This document shows positions 1-12,235 of a stretch of 64,000 nucleotides of DNA, in pieces. How positions within the stretch are numbered: the first letter of the stretch is position 1; each line of letters starts with the position of its first letter. Source of the DNA: Adiantum capillus-veneris (taxonomy: Eukaryota > Streptophyta > Polypodiopsida > Polypodiales > Pteridaceae); NCBI GenBank assembly GCA_014529385.2, contig CM043963.1, positions 106,113,912-106,177,911 of the forward strand, in the 5' to 3' direction. Position numbers and translations under genes: made by a program. The notes below the pieces were generated by a model, which was not told the origin of the DNA, ran no database searches, and worked only from the letters and a program-made list of their open reading frames with translations.

Positions 1-469
1 ACTAGTATGATCATTTCCATCGGTTAAAGAGATAGAAAGATCAATAACTTAAAGGCTCCCAACTTCCCTCGTGTGAGTGGGTGGCCCAGTAGTAGGTGAA
101 TAATGTAGATGGTCAATAATATAAATTAGAGTGAGCCAGTGGGGACCCAACTAAAGAAAGATCATATCATAGAGTGATTGCAAAGGCTTGAACCAAGACG
201 ATGCCATAGACCATTATGATACTTCATGTGTGTAGAGGATAGTGCAAGTCAGAGCAACCAGGTTAGATGTTCAAAGGATGTCGTGATTGCATGTGAAGTT
301 GCACACTTTGGTTTTGTAAGAGCGATATTCTTTATGAGAGAGATAGGAAGAGAGATGACTGGCAATGTGCAAGCATGACTTGAATTATAGAAAGCTTGTT
401 TGGGTATAAATTGTATAGAGCTCTCATCTACTAAGGGTAAAAAAAAACTCACGTTTAAATATGTGTGTG
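1..469. other. No gene recognised
   Basis: AT-rich sequence with only short chance reading frames. I see no domain, repeat or RNA gene here. It is the unduplicated left flank of the large direct repeat that starts near 470. Confidence 0.5.
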
Positions 470-961
470 TTTTAGTTATCTACATATATTACCCACAAAC
501 AAACATACATATTTTCAAAGACCAAGCTACCCAGATAAATACAAGGTTTATTATACAAAACAAACTTTAGACATCATGATTTTTTATAAATATCTTATAA
601 TTTTGGTACAAGTCACCCTCTGAATGTAGAAATTCTTTTACAAACTGCCAACCAGCAGCCATTCCTCCCAACAATAAAGCAATCAAAAAGCTGAATCAAG
701 AAGAGTAGTCCTCACCTGCACCCATAGAACAACATAACATTTTGTTAACATTAGCTCTATATGCAGGTGATGTATGGGCATCCTAGCTGTTATCCATGTC
801 ACCAAGTTTCAAATTCTTTTTGCAAATAAACTTTATTAAAATATGAATGAACTCTAAAAACACTTTGGTAGTCAGTTACATCTTCATGCCGAACTTCATC
901 AATTTACAAACTTCCAATGATTTTCTTTTAAGTATCTTTATAATTTATCTCCTTATTCTTG

Positions 962-1130
962 CAGGTTCGATTAAGATATGCTCTCTACCTCAACCATGCC
1001 CTGTTCTTTGCCGCAAATGATGCTATATATTCAGCCCTAGCTGCCTTAAGCTTTTTTGAGATCTCTGCTCTCTTGATTGGATCAACAGTAGTACTCATTC
1101 GAGCAGTCAACATATATCTTGGTAGACCCT
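962..1130 (-). pseudogene. Duplicated small exon-like ORF, copy 1 (broken)
   Basis: On the minus strand this encodes a peptide matching the one at 9339-9540 (STTVDPIKRAEISKKLKAAR then AEYIASFAA), but a TAG interrupts it shortly after that segment. A TATCAG acceptor-like site precedes it on the minus strand, so it may be a terminal exon of a gene carried in the repeat. I do not recognise the protein. It is basic and probably helical. Confidence 0.3.
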
Positions 1131-3334
1131 GATATCAGTAAACAAATAAATTTTACACACTTTTGCAAATTTCTTTTATATATGAAACCCTGACAATTTT
1201 TGCCATAATTTTGAGCGACCTCTTCCGCTCTCAAGTTCCTGGACTCCATAAACACCAAAGCACAACTACAATGATTAAACATGAAGTGACCTGTACATAC
1301 TATAGTAAAATGTCGCGTCAGAGAGTTTAGCGGAACGTATGAAATTCCATTTGCCACTAGCCGGTCTAGCTCCTATCCATGTCCCATTCTTTAAAATATG
1401 CCTCAACGTCGAGCCCTTCAAGGCAAAAATCAACTAGGATTATCTTTTGACGACCAATTTTACGCCAGAAATCAAGAACTTGAAGTTACTCAGTCATGCA
1501 TGTTTAACAGCATTACTCTACATACCATAAAGAGTTTCACTTGAAACCAAAGAAAAAAGCCGAACCATCAGCTCCAAGAAGTACCAGCCCAAGCTAGAGG
1601 AGTCTCAGCCAGAGCCAGAGTAACACTATACCCTTCTTGGTTCGAATCTTATTTTATGCCAAATCTCAAGTAGTCAAGCATAAAGAATAATGAACCAGAG
1701 TATGGCAGCACGAGCCAGATCTAAGCGAAGCCTCCAAGAAACTAGTAGAAGGTATCTAAACCATAGTATATTTAATGGTAGCATCATCCCTTGATGTAGT
1801 GGAATAATTATGTACAAAACCAGATATATGCAAGATATCCAAGCAATTGATGAAGGTCATATGTTTTGCAATCATCATTACTCATATAAGATACAAGATC
1901 CCCTTTCAGAGACGTAACTGCCAGGGTCAGATACGGTATTAGCTAGAGATCGAGCTCGAACCATATTCAAAGCTAGCCATAAAGCAGGCTGCTTCAAGCT
2001 TTTACAAGATACAGCCCTTGTATGTGTATGAAAAAACTATATCAAAGTAAAACATCCAATTAGTAAGGTCCGATTCTCTGTAAGCTAAGGGAAACCACCC
2101 TATACCATAATACCATACCTCTTTTAGTTAGAGCCAGAGCCAGAGTGTCCAATGGAAATCATATGTGACTTCCTCCGAGAAGTATTAGCTCAGGCCAGCC
2201 AGCCAGAGCCAACTAGAATTCCATGTAAAGACAACCATCATATACCATAATATCAAATCCCATTTAGTGAGTAAAGGTATCAAAAAATCCTCAGCTCTGA
2301 GAAGTATCAGCACAAGCTAGTGAAGTATCAGTCAGAACCAGAGTAACATTATACCTTTCCTGATCAGAAATTAGTTTATACCAAACCTCAAGCTGTGAAG
2401 CATAAAAACCAAAATATGCATGTATACAACAGGTTTTTATGGTAGTATGGGCAAGATCTAAGCCAACATCCAAGCACCAGGTAGAAAACCAGATCCTTGT
2501 CAGTCAGAGTTCCTATTGGGATCAAAGTACCAGCTGAACTACGAGACTAGAGCCAAAAAAAACCGATAAGTAACATCCCTAGCTAGAATACTACTCATTC
2601 CTTACCCTACTGATTAGTATCCTCACAATCATCAGGTGTTTTGGCACTCAATCATGTGTATACTACCAGTATTTTGCCAATTTTGATAGGGTTGAACCTG
2701 TAAAGAGTCACATAATAGGACATGGAAACCTTATCAGATACATCACATCATTCTCAAGGTTATTTTAGAAGCATTATCAAAAATTAGATCCATTTCTATG
2801 AGCCGGTTATTTAAAAAAATAGACAAAGGTAGTGAACATTATTCCTTCTCAAAAATTTACACCCCTAGTACTGCAACACTTTATTAGAGATGACAAAAAC
2901 CAATATTAGTATAGAAAAATCTCGCTTAGTCCAACCCCTAAAGGGGTCACAAAAAACCTTTGTACAAAAACCCGATTGTTTTTTTTTTTTTTTTCTATGG
3001 TGGCATAACCAGCAACACCACCAAGATTTCAGCCATATACTCACCATCAGTAAACAAGACTAGAATAGTCTCCATGTCTATGCTAGATTTGATGCCATTT
3101 TTTTATACTATAGAAAAAAGCGAAGTGTGAGTGCAGTCAGTATTAGGCATGAAGTAAAAACCAAATTCTTTTGCTACCTACAAATCCAAATGAACAGTTC
3201 TTTCAATGTCAAGGAAAGGGTTCCACAATCCCAAACATCATTTCTATTATATTATGCAAAAGGAACTCGACCTGAGAAGAAGCAGAAGCCAACGGTTGAC
3301 TTCCAACACTTGCTTTCCTTTCACCATAGTTTAA

Positions 3335-4656
3335 CACTAGAATGGTAACAGGACACTTTTATGTCCTTGGACACTTTTGTGTCCTGTTAAGTGACCATTT
3401 TGCGTGAATTATTTGAAGAGTATGAAAATGAATTTCTTTCTAGGTGCTATATATCCACAAATTTGTCTTATGAGCTGAAAAAAACTTAGCTTTTTTTTTT
3501 TGAGTATCGATCTCACCATTAACCTTACTCTTGCACAACATTTTTGAACCTAAACTGTGTGAAAAAACGAGTCCTGTTTTTTGCCTTTTTTCAATTTTTG
3601 GCAACTATACCACTCTAAACTTCATGTTTGTGAGATTCAGATGGCTAGAGGTTAGGCCTTCATAGCTCTCAACATGTTTTGATGCTTGTAGGGAGAGCTA
3701 AGTGTTAAAATTGAAAGTTATGACCAATTTATAAGAATTGCATAATCCTGTTTTTTGGCCAAAATTAGCACTTTTATGATTTTTTTGGTGGCTTTCTTGA
3801 TATCCAAATTCAATTTTGATTGTGTAAGTGTAATGTATAACATAAAGCTAATCTTCCTTGAGTTTTGGGGGACCTAATATGCTATATAGCATAGTATATG
3901 ATGATGGTTGAGTTTTTTGATTTGCTGAAGAATATGATACATTTTAGAGTAGCAAGTATAACTTTCTCAATATTGCTAGTTTCTTAGGCCAATTGTGTGT
4001 ATTTTGTAGGTAGTAACCATATCTAATCATAGACTACAAACTTGGCTAGATATTGAGTAGTTTTTATGGGTTTCTAGAGGTCATAATGCTAAACCCAGTT
4101 TTTTCATGTTTGCTGTATTTAGCACTTTATCATTGCCCCCAAGCTGCCAATTGTAAGAGATCCATTATCCTTTTGACATGCTCCATGGATCCTTTTGAAT
4201 CCAAAGGCCCAAAGGAAACTAAGAAAACATGTATATAGTATCTGTATTGAGCGTGACTATAGAAACTTTGATGATAGGTCCACAAAAAGGCAAAAATGCA
4301 ACTTTTTTGTACCTTTTTTTTTTTACCAAAAAAAAAAAAGTGAGTCACCAACCCATTGAAGTTAACGGGGCATTTTATCTCATGTCTTAAAAAAATCCCT
4401 AGTCTTATTTATATGTAATCAACCGTAAGAAATTGTTGTTTTGGGCAAAATGCATTGGTCCATCAACTTTGGAGGCTTGTAGTGACCAAGGGATGAGAAA
4501 AATTAGAAGTTTCTCATTTTTTCCATATGTAGTAGTTATTGAACTATAAGCTCATGAAAGGATTTTTCAAAATGAGTGGATCTATTATGGTTTTGGAATT
4601 TTTTCCCAAAACCTTGAAAGGACACTTTTATGTCCTGTTAGGTTACCATTCTAGTG
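3335..4656. mobile_element. Non-autonomous TIR DNA element (1322 bp) with filled and empty sites
   Basis: The element has a perfect 15 bp terminal inverted repeat CACTAGAATGGTAAC, followed at each end by GGACACTTTTATGTCC-type subterminal repeats. It is flanked by TTAA on both sides (3331-3334 and 4657-4660). The duplicated locus near 11850 has a single TTAA at the same position and serves as the empty site. The interior is AT-rich with poly-A and poly-T runs and no transposase. Because TTAA is palindromic the exact cut is ambiguous: a 4 bp TTAA duplication with CACTAG ends, or a TA duplication with ACACTAG ends. The CACTA-like terminus hints at CACTA, but that superfamily makes 3 bp duplications, so the superfamily is unsettled. 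Confidence 0.85.
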
Positions 4657-5045
4657 TTAATACACTCCAAGCTCAACTTCTTATGCACTAACCCTCAGTT
4701 ACACACACAAAGTGTACAAAGAATTTAAACTCACATACTTGCTAGCTAAGTGAGGGAGACCCTCACCTTTCATACAGTTGCTGCTCGAAACAGGCCGAAC
4801 TTCCACATCCCATACTTAGCATCTTGCAGATCATCTCCAGCTCTACACTCGGTGGAGGTGGATAGCCTTGAATGGCCCATGTGCTTCGTCAGCATCCCTT
4901 GCTACAGACGCTTCCCAATTTCGCCAAAAAAATCCACGCGCTGTAGAGCATCCCCCAATTCTCTCTACTCGCTCTGAGTATGCCCCGAATTTTAGTAATG
5001 CTCCTTTAAGTGCAAATATACGCTTAAAGGGATTTTTTTTAAAAC

Positions 5046-5122
5046 TAGTTTCCCAGAAGCAGGCTATGTTTTCTGCCAAGGGAGCCTAAATTTCTCCAAT
5101 TTTAAGTTAATACTCCTTGACA

Positions 5123-5206
<84 letters not shown>

Positions 5207-5450
5207 CGCGCACACACACCCACCCACACCCAGGCACATACCTAATAAGGTCGTAGACCCATTAGGTATGGGCCTACTTCCTTAGTAGATTGCAAAGAAA
5301 GCCAGCATCTATTTTGGCACCCGGCCAATTATTCAAGCAAATTGCTTTAGTAATACTAGCAACCAATTTCTTCCGTAAAAACCCATTATTATAGAATTTT
5401 CCAATCAGCTTGTTTATTTCTTCAAATGCAGAAAAGTTATCTAGCAAAGA
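5046..5450. other. Unique spacer with dinucleotide tract
   Basis: Lies between the end of repeat copy 1 and the reverse transcriptase remnant. It holds the TG/CG/CA tract at 5125-5219 and otherwise no gene. If the Penelope-like reading is right, this is its 3' untranslated side. Confidence 0.4.
5125..5219. repeat. (TG)n(CG)n(CA)n tract, potential Z-DNA
   Basis: About 74 bp of TG repeats run directly into about 13 bp of CG alternation and then CACACACAC. The whole tract is alternating purine-pyrimidine, and its core TGTGTGCGCGCGCGCACACA is self-complementary. Such tracts favour Z-DNA and cruciforms. Confidence 0.95.
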
Positions 5451-6869
5451 TTATATTATAAGTGACAAAATACCTAAGCAGGTGTTACTCACATTCTTAA
5501 ATGGTCTGTTACTTTTCTTTTTAACAAATTCAGCAGGACTAAGTGACAGATTATCTCGGTTCCAAAAGAAGCGTGTAGTGTAAAGGCCAATGTAAGGGGA
5601 GTGAAGTAGTATCTCCATGTTTAAAAAATAGTTTCTCTTAACTATAGTCCTACCATCTATCACCAATTCTTCCAATGAGGTAGTCCCTATCATGAGGCAA
5701 GGTGGGTAAATTTTCGCTACTTGGTTTTTGAAAGTGTGATTGTTTATACTTAATAAATCATGAATCTAAACGTGTTATTGAAGGCTAACAGTTGTCTTGC
5801 CTCCTCATAATGTTTCATTTTAGAGCATACCCTTTTGTATACAAAATACAATAAGTATAGATTACACATTATCGGTGAGCAGGAGAACCCCATAGGTACT
5901 CCTATTTTTTGTCTATAACAGTTTGTCCCTAATTGGATAAAGCAATTCTGCAATATCCATTTAATTACCACAATAAGGAATTTTTTTCAACGCATAGCGG
6001 TGGTTCTCTATCTGATTTTTTAACCCAACAAGGTGTTCTTACCAACGAGACCTTTCCAAACCCTTGTGACTTTTTGTTGGAAAAATCTAGGTTAATTATC
6101 TCATTGAGCACTTCAAGAAGGCCATAATCTCCTGAGAGAGGAATGTTTTAATAACATTTTGTAATATCAGCAATGAAGATACAATAGATATCTATAGGTA
6201 AGTTGATAAATACCTCCGCTGAATTCTTAGCAAGCCAGAAGGTACAGCATTTTGTACCACTAAATCTTTTAAGACTTGCTCTTCTTTTAGCACAAAGATT
6301 ACACATCTCAGTCATGATAAGATTTAGACAAGAAGTTACATCTTTCCTAATATTGGATAATGTACAGTTTGAAGTGTCAGAAATCCATCTGACCTTCTGT
6401 TTGTGTTTTTTAAGAGTTGGGAACAAAACAAGAAGCTTATTAGAAGCTTCATCGTAGCCATGTTGTCCAAATCTCTCAACAATGCTAGAGCTGCATCCTT
6501 GAGTGTTTCATTTGTCTTTTCAAATTCAGGTCCCCCCAACCTTACCAGGGCAGCTTCATATACCAGTTTTTAACAGATAACTGATACAGTGTTTGCAGCT
6601 TTATCAAGCCCGACAATAAACCACTCACGAGTCATCTCATGACATTCTTGCATAATTTTTGGTGTGACCCAAGTAGTATTCAAACTGAGCCATTTTTCTA
6701 GCAGAAGATTAATCTTTTGATAAAAGACTGTTTCTAGTTTCTCAGTGAGATCATGTTGGATATGTTGCTCTAGTTGGATCTTTAAGGCTATGTTAGCCAA
6801 ACATTCTATAAGTGCAAAAAATGCCATTTTAGGGTTCAGTGGTTCCACAGGTATGTGATTCAAACCCAT
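5451..6869 (-). pseudogene. Penelope-like reverse transcriptase, decayed
   Basis: Read right to left, the fragments follow the order of a Penelope-like RT. They are an N-terminal part ending LDKAANTVSVIC (6570-6869), a segment with LVRLGGPEFEKTNETLKDAA, the block FPTLKKHKQKVRWISDTSNC (6148-6426) and IFIADITKCY. Next comes the fingers/palm block QKIGVPMGFSCSPIMCNLYL (5750-5971), then FLNMEI and TTRFFWNRDNLSLSPAEF (5451-5693). The G-PMG-SP motif and the preceding PTLKKHK block are typical of Penelope-like elements, especially endonuclease-deficient Athena/Coprina types. No GIY-YIG endonuclease is visible. The catalytic Y-x-D-D site is broken: the frame shifts and only one of the two Asp is left before LLSIN. 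Several stops separate the pieces. A group II intron or bacterial-type RT is less likely from the motif spacing. Confidence 0.6.
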
Positions 6870-7246
6870 TCCAAGTAGATTTCAAAGAGAAGAAGCTTTA
6901 AGGATAGTAAGGTTTGTCGTACAGACATGCGAACCAAGTAATTTGAACTCCTTACAGAAGGTAGTAAGATTTTCATAGTTACATCTTAAAATAGGTTCAT
7001 ACCTCAAAAAATTATTTGAATATACAAAGCTTTTAATAGTTTCAGAGTATTTCTAGCCAAACACCATATTATCTATTAAAGAATTATCACCATTCACCAA
7101 ATGAAAACTTTATATAAAAATTGATTTAGGTGAAAAGAACTCAAAAATTCTATTCGTGAAATGACAATGAATGAAACAAGTACTGCTATCCTCGGCTTTG
7201 CTTGGTAGATAGCACCTCCCGGTCTCATTGATCACTACCTGCACAG
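6870..7246. other. Linker between the two Penelope-like ORF remnants
   Basis: No domain is recognisable on either strand. It probably represents decayed coding or spacer DNA of the same minus-strand element. Confidence 0.35.
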
Positions 7247-8604
7247 TCACATTTCCAACATATGTTTAACTGGTAGTCCTCGACCCCTTCCTCTTGTAAA
7301 GCTTCTAGATTTTCCTCTTCCAAAACTGGAGTCAGCAGACGAAGAGGGGGTAAGAAAGGAAGTAAACGTGGAATTTGGAGTTAGCAGTGTGTTGGGTCTT
7401 CTTTGAGAGGGGGATTCATCATCTTCAAAGTTAGGTTTCAGCAGACCTAGAATAGATTTTATCCCTTTGTAAGAACGATAGGTAGTCAGGAGCATTCCTG
7501 GTTCATTTGCCCCTAGCTCTTTCAGCATTTCAACCATCAAAGTACGAAATTGTATGAAGGCAATTTGCACCATAACTAACTCGTTGGCTTGTCCACCTAA
7601 CCATGAACAGATGAGAGTAAGATGAAATGATGTAGGCTTTTTCGGGAATATAGATTCCAGATTGTTCATGGCAAACCAAACTGCATGGTCGAACCATATG
7701 ATGCTAGACTCACAAGACGCTTTAGGGTCCAAAAATCTGCAAGCACACTTGAGATAGGGTTTGTAAATATTCCAGACTGATTTTGCATAATAATCAACAT
7801 TTTTTTTACTGAATTCCATGAGTCCTTTTGTTCTTACATAAAGTCTTGTATTAGACCCACACTTCTTGGAGTCCAAAAAATTCATGCTGAACGGAGCTTT
7901 AATCATCTCACCTTTGTCTAAACAGTGCACTCCTTTGAGTATCTTCAGTCAAGAGTCCTCCATTGTGAAGGCAGGTAGATTTGCCAAAAAAACCCAGGTC
8001 TCTATAGAAATAGAAGCCAGAAATCCTTTATTAGGGAGTAACCAAAGTTTGTGCTCCACCCCTAAGGATTCCACCTCAACTTGTCGTATTGGTAATAAAG
8101 GAAATATCCTGGAAACCTTAGGAACTAATTCCAAAAGCAAAGTTTCACTTAGAGAACATAAATCTTTTTGAAATTCTTTAACTGCTTCCGCAGCCGCTCC
8201 ATCCCTACAGAAAATATTGTTGGTAGGTGGGAGAATCGGAATAGTCGGGGCCGTGACAAAACTGGGGTTGAGTCCACATTGCTTTTTGAGAAGGTTAGCA
8301 AGTTCAACACCATCAGATGAGAACTTAGCCAAAACTTAGCCAAGTCCTCTTTATGTGCCTTAGAGATAGTCAGGACATTTGCAATAATTTTAGAAATACC
8401 TAAAACACCATCCTTATTGTTTTTGACTAACATTGCTAATGTTTTGACCCATTTGTCAAATGAGACTGTGTGAATAAGGGAGGTATTAGGATTACTCGAC
8501 GAGGCCACAATGAGAGAAAATGCTTGAGCATCTTGAATGTATCTTAGAACCAATAGTGAAGCTCTTGAGAGTGGCTCCATTGGCAATTCCAATCCCCGAT
8601 ACAA
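7247..8604 (-). pseudogene. ORF1-like protein upstream of the Penelope-like RT, decayed
   Basis: Two overlapping minus-strand frames (7949-8604 in shifted frames, then 7247-7930) look like one protein of roughly 420 residues broken by frameshifts. The N-terminal part is helical (GLELPMEPLSRASLLVLRYI). The middle contains aromatic-rich KPYLKCACRFLDPKASC. The C-terminus is Ser/Thr-rich and ends in a basic Arg-Gly tail (GRGKSRSFTRGRGRGLP) of the kind used to bind nucleic acid. It sits immediately 5' of the RT on the same strand, so an accessory nucleic-acid-binding ORF1 of the same retroelement is the simplest reading. I do not recognise a named family. Confidence 0.45.
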
Positions 8605-8874
8605 GGAAATAGCCTGAAAGAGGCGTAGTTAGAGAAAATTCAAAAGGAAATTATATAAACGGAAGAATCTTAGAATAAGCCCTAATGTTAAAGGTTTAAT
8701 ATAGTAATCTGGTAGCTTTCTCAACCTTCAACCAGTCCAAAATAATTCATAACGATTGTGTGAGGATAGCCCCTCTAGTATAGATTGAATGCACACTTTG
8801 ATCAATCTATCCTAGCAAAAATTCCGGGAGCTTGGTCTTGACCCAGTGGTAAAACTAGATCTAAGTGCCAATGG
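8605..8874. other. Spacer before repeat copy 2
   Basis: Non-coding sequence, presumably the 5' leader of the Penelope-like element. No motif was recognised. Confidence 0.35.
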
Positions 8875-11800
8875 TGTCTATTTTAGCTATCTACATATAT
8901 TACCCACAAACGAACATACATATTTTCAAAGACCAAGGTACCCATATAATTACAAGGTTTATTATACAAAACAAACTTTAGACAGCATGATTTTTTATAA
9001 ATGAATCTTATCAGTTTGGTACAAGTCACCATACAAACGTAGAAATTCTTTTACAAACTGCCAACCAGCAGCCATTCCTCCCAACAATAAAGGAACCAAA
9101 AAGATGAATCAAAGAGAGTAGCCCTCACCTGCACCCATAGAACAACTTAACATTCTGTTAGCATTGGCTCTGTATGCAGGTGATCTATGGGCATCCTAGT
9201 TGTCCATGTCACAAAGTTTCAAATTCTTTTTCCAAATAAACTTTATTAAAAAATAAACGAACTTTTATAAGACTTTGGTAGTCAGTTACATCTTCATACC
9301 GAACTTCATCAGTTTACAAACTGTCAAATGATTTTCTTTTAAGTATCTTTATAATTTATCTTCTTATTCTTGTAGGTTCGATTAAGATATGCTCTCTTCC
9401 TCGACCATGCCATGTTCTCTGCCGCAAATGATGCTATATATTCAGCCCTAGCTGCCTTAAGCTTTTTTGAGATTTGTGCTCTCTTGATTGGATCAACAGT
9501 AGTACTCATCCGAGCAATCAACCTATATCTTGGTAGACCCTGATATCAGTAAACAAATAAATTTTACACACTTTTGCAAATTTCTTTTATATATGAAACC
9601 CTGAAAATTTTTGCCATAATTTTGAACGACCTCTTCCGCTCTCAAGTGGTTGGACTCCATAAACACCAGAGTACAGCTACAATGATTAAACCTAAAGTGA
9701 TATGTGCATACTATAGTAAAATGTCGAGTCAAAGAGTTTAGTGAAAACATATGAAATTTCATTTGCCACTAGCCGGTCTAGCTCCTATCCATGTCCCATT
9801 CTTCAACATATGCCTCAAGGTCGAGCCCTTCAAGGCCAGAACCAACTAGGGTTATCTTTCGGCCAATTTTACGCCGGGAACCAAGAACTTGAAGTTACTC
9901 ATTCATGCATGTTTAACAGCATTACTCTACATTCCATAAAGAGTTTCCCTTGAAACCAAAGAAAAAAGCCGAACCATCACCTCCGAGAAGTACCAGCCCA
10001 ATCCAGAGGATTCTTAGCCAGAGCCAGAGTAACACTATACCCTTCTTGGTTCGAATCTTATTTTATGCCAAATTTCAAGTAGTCAAGCATAAAGAATAAT
10101 GAACCAAAATATGGCAGCACGAGCCAGATCTAAGCCAAGCCTCCAAGCAACTAGTAGAAGGTCAGATTTTATTGTAAGTCAGAGTAAAAGGTATCTAAAC
10201 CATAGTATATTTAATGGTAGCATCATCCCTTGACGTAGTGGAATAAATATGTACAAAACCAGACCTATGCAAGATATCCAAGCAACCGATGAAGGTTAGA
10301 TGTTTTGCAATCATCATTACTCAGATACCATACAGGATCCCCATTCAGACACGTAACTGCCAGGATCAGATACGTTATTAGCCAGAGCTCGAGCCCGAAC
10401 CAGAGTCAAAGCTAGCCATGAAGCAGGCTGCTTCAAGCTTTTACAAGGTACAGCCCTTGTATGTGTATGAAAAAACTATATCAAAGTAAAACATCCAAGT
10501 AGTAAGGTCCGATTCTCTGTAAGTTAAGAGCAACCACCCTATATCATAATACCATACCTCTTTTAGTTAGTAAACGTATCAAACAACCATCAGCTCAGAG
10601 AAGTATTAGCTTAGGTCAAAAGAGTATCAGCCAAAGCCAGAGTTTCCAATGGAAATCCTATGCAACTTCCTCCGAGGACTATTAGCTCAGGCCAGCAGAG
10701 TACCAATCAGAGCCAGTCAGAATTCCATGTAAAGCACAACCATCCTATACCATAATATCAAATCCCATTTAGTTAGTAAAATTATCAAAAAAATCCTCAG
10801 CTCCGAGAAGTATTAGCACAAGCTAGGGAAGTATCAGCCAGAACCAGAGTAACACTATACTTTTCCTGGTCAGAAATTAGTTTATACCAAATCTCAAGCT
10901 GTGAAACATAAAAACCAGATATACATGTATACAACAGTTTTTTATGGTAGTACGGGCAAGATCTAAGCTAGCATCCAAGCACCAGGTAGAAAACCAGATC
11001 CTCGTCAGTCAGAGTTCCTATTGGGATCAAAGTACCAGCTAAACTACCAGCCCAGAGCCAAAAAAAACCAATAAGTAACATCCCTAGTTAGAATACTACT
11101 CATTCCTTACCCTACCAATTAGTATCCTCACAATCATCGGGTGTTTTGGCACTCAGCCATGTGTATACTACCAATATTTTGCCAATTTTGACAGGGTTGA
11201 ACCTGTAAAGAGTCACAGTAATAGGACATGGCAACCTTATCAGATACATCACATCATTCTCAAGGTTATTTTAGAAGCATTATCAAAAATTAGATCCATT
11301 TCTATGAGCCGGTTATTTAAAAAAATGGTACAGCCATTAGACAAAGGTAGTGAACATTATTCCCTCTCAAAAATTTACACCCCTATTATTGTAACAGTTT
11401 ATCAAAGCCGACGAAAACCAATGTCAGTATTGCAAAATCTCGCTTAGTCCAGCCCCTAAAGGGGTCACAAAAAACCTTTGTACAGAAACCCGATTGTTTA
11501 TTTTTATTTTTTTTCTATGGCGGCATAACTAGCAACACCACCAAGATTTTAGCCATATACTCACCATCAGTAAACAAAACCAGAATAGTCTCCATGTCTA
11601 TGCTAGATTTGATGCCATTTTTTTATACTGTAGAAAAAAGTGAAGTGTGACTGCAGTCAACATTAGGCATGAAGTAAAAACCAAATTCTTTTGCTACCTA
11701 CAAATCTGAATGAACATTTCTTTCAATGTCAAGGAAAGGGTTCCATAGTACCAAGCATCATTTCTATTATATTATGCAAAGGAACTCGACCTGAGAAGAA

Positions 11801-12235
11801 GCAGAAGCCAACGGTTGACTTCCAGGACTTGCTTTCCTTTCGCCATAGTTTAATACACTCCAAGCTCAACTTCTTATGCACTAACCCTCAGTTACACACA
11901 CAGAGTGTACAAAGAATCCAAACTCACATACTCGCCAGCTAAGTGAGGGAGACCCTCACCTTTTATACAGTTGCTACTCGGAACATGCCGAGCTTCCACA
12001 TCCCATACTTAGCATCTTGCAGATCATCTCCAGCTATGCACTCGGTGGAGGTGGATAGCCTTGAATGGCCCATGTGCTTCATCAGCATCCCTCGCTGTAG
12101 ACGCTTCCCAATCTTGCTGCCAAAATCCGCGTGCTGTAGAGCATCTCCCAGTTCTCTCTACTCGCTCTGAGTATGCCCCCAATTTTAGTAATGCTCACTT
12201 AAGTGCAAATATACCCTTAAAGGGATTTTTTTGAA
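8875..12235. repeat. Large direct repeat, copy 2 (~3.35 kb)
   Basis: Second copy of the sequence at 470-5045. It lacks the 1322 bp insertion and keeps the pre-insertion site (AGTTTAATACACTCC near 11850). After about 12235 the two copies diverge completely: copy 1 goes on to a TG microsatellite and copy 2 goes on to unique sequence. Divergence between the copies is scattered and low, so the duplication is not very old. Confidence 0.8.
9339..9540 (-). CDS. Duplicated small exon-like ORF, copy 2
   Basis: A 60-codon minus-strand open frame (start MIARMSTTVDPIKRA, end KKINYKDT) that is intact here and interrupted in the copy near 1 kb. The sequence is Lys/Arg/Ala rich and predicted helical. A TATCAG-G acceptor-like site lies just upstream on the minus strand, so it may be the last exon of a gene captured by the repeat unit rather than a stand-alone gene. 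Function unknown. Conservation of the frame between copies is the only support for coding, and it could equally be by chance. Confidence 0.3.

Larger units (their letters stand above)
470..5045. repeat. Large direct repeat, copy 1 (~3.3 kb plus a 1.3 kb insertion)
   Basis: This stretch is highly similar, in the same orientation, to 8875-12235. The shared part begins at TATCTACATATATTACCC and ends just after CTTAAAGGGATTTTTTT, and similarity runs through almost the whole length with small indels. The only large difference is a 1322 bp insertion at 3335-4656. Both copies contain loosely repeated AGCCAGAGCCAGAG / GAGAAGTATCAGC phrases. The pair flanks a decayed Penelope-like reverse transcriptase, so the repeats may be the pseudo-LTRs that Penelope-like elements make when inserted as partial tandem copies. 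A segmental duplication is the alternative. No TG...CA ends of an ordinary LTR were found at the borders. Confidence 0.8.

Noticed and set aside
470-12235. The 3.3 kb direct repeats as ordinary LTRs
   Set aside because: No TG...CA ends, primer-binding site or polypurine tract were found at the borders, and the enclosed RT is Penelope-like rather than gypsy or copia.
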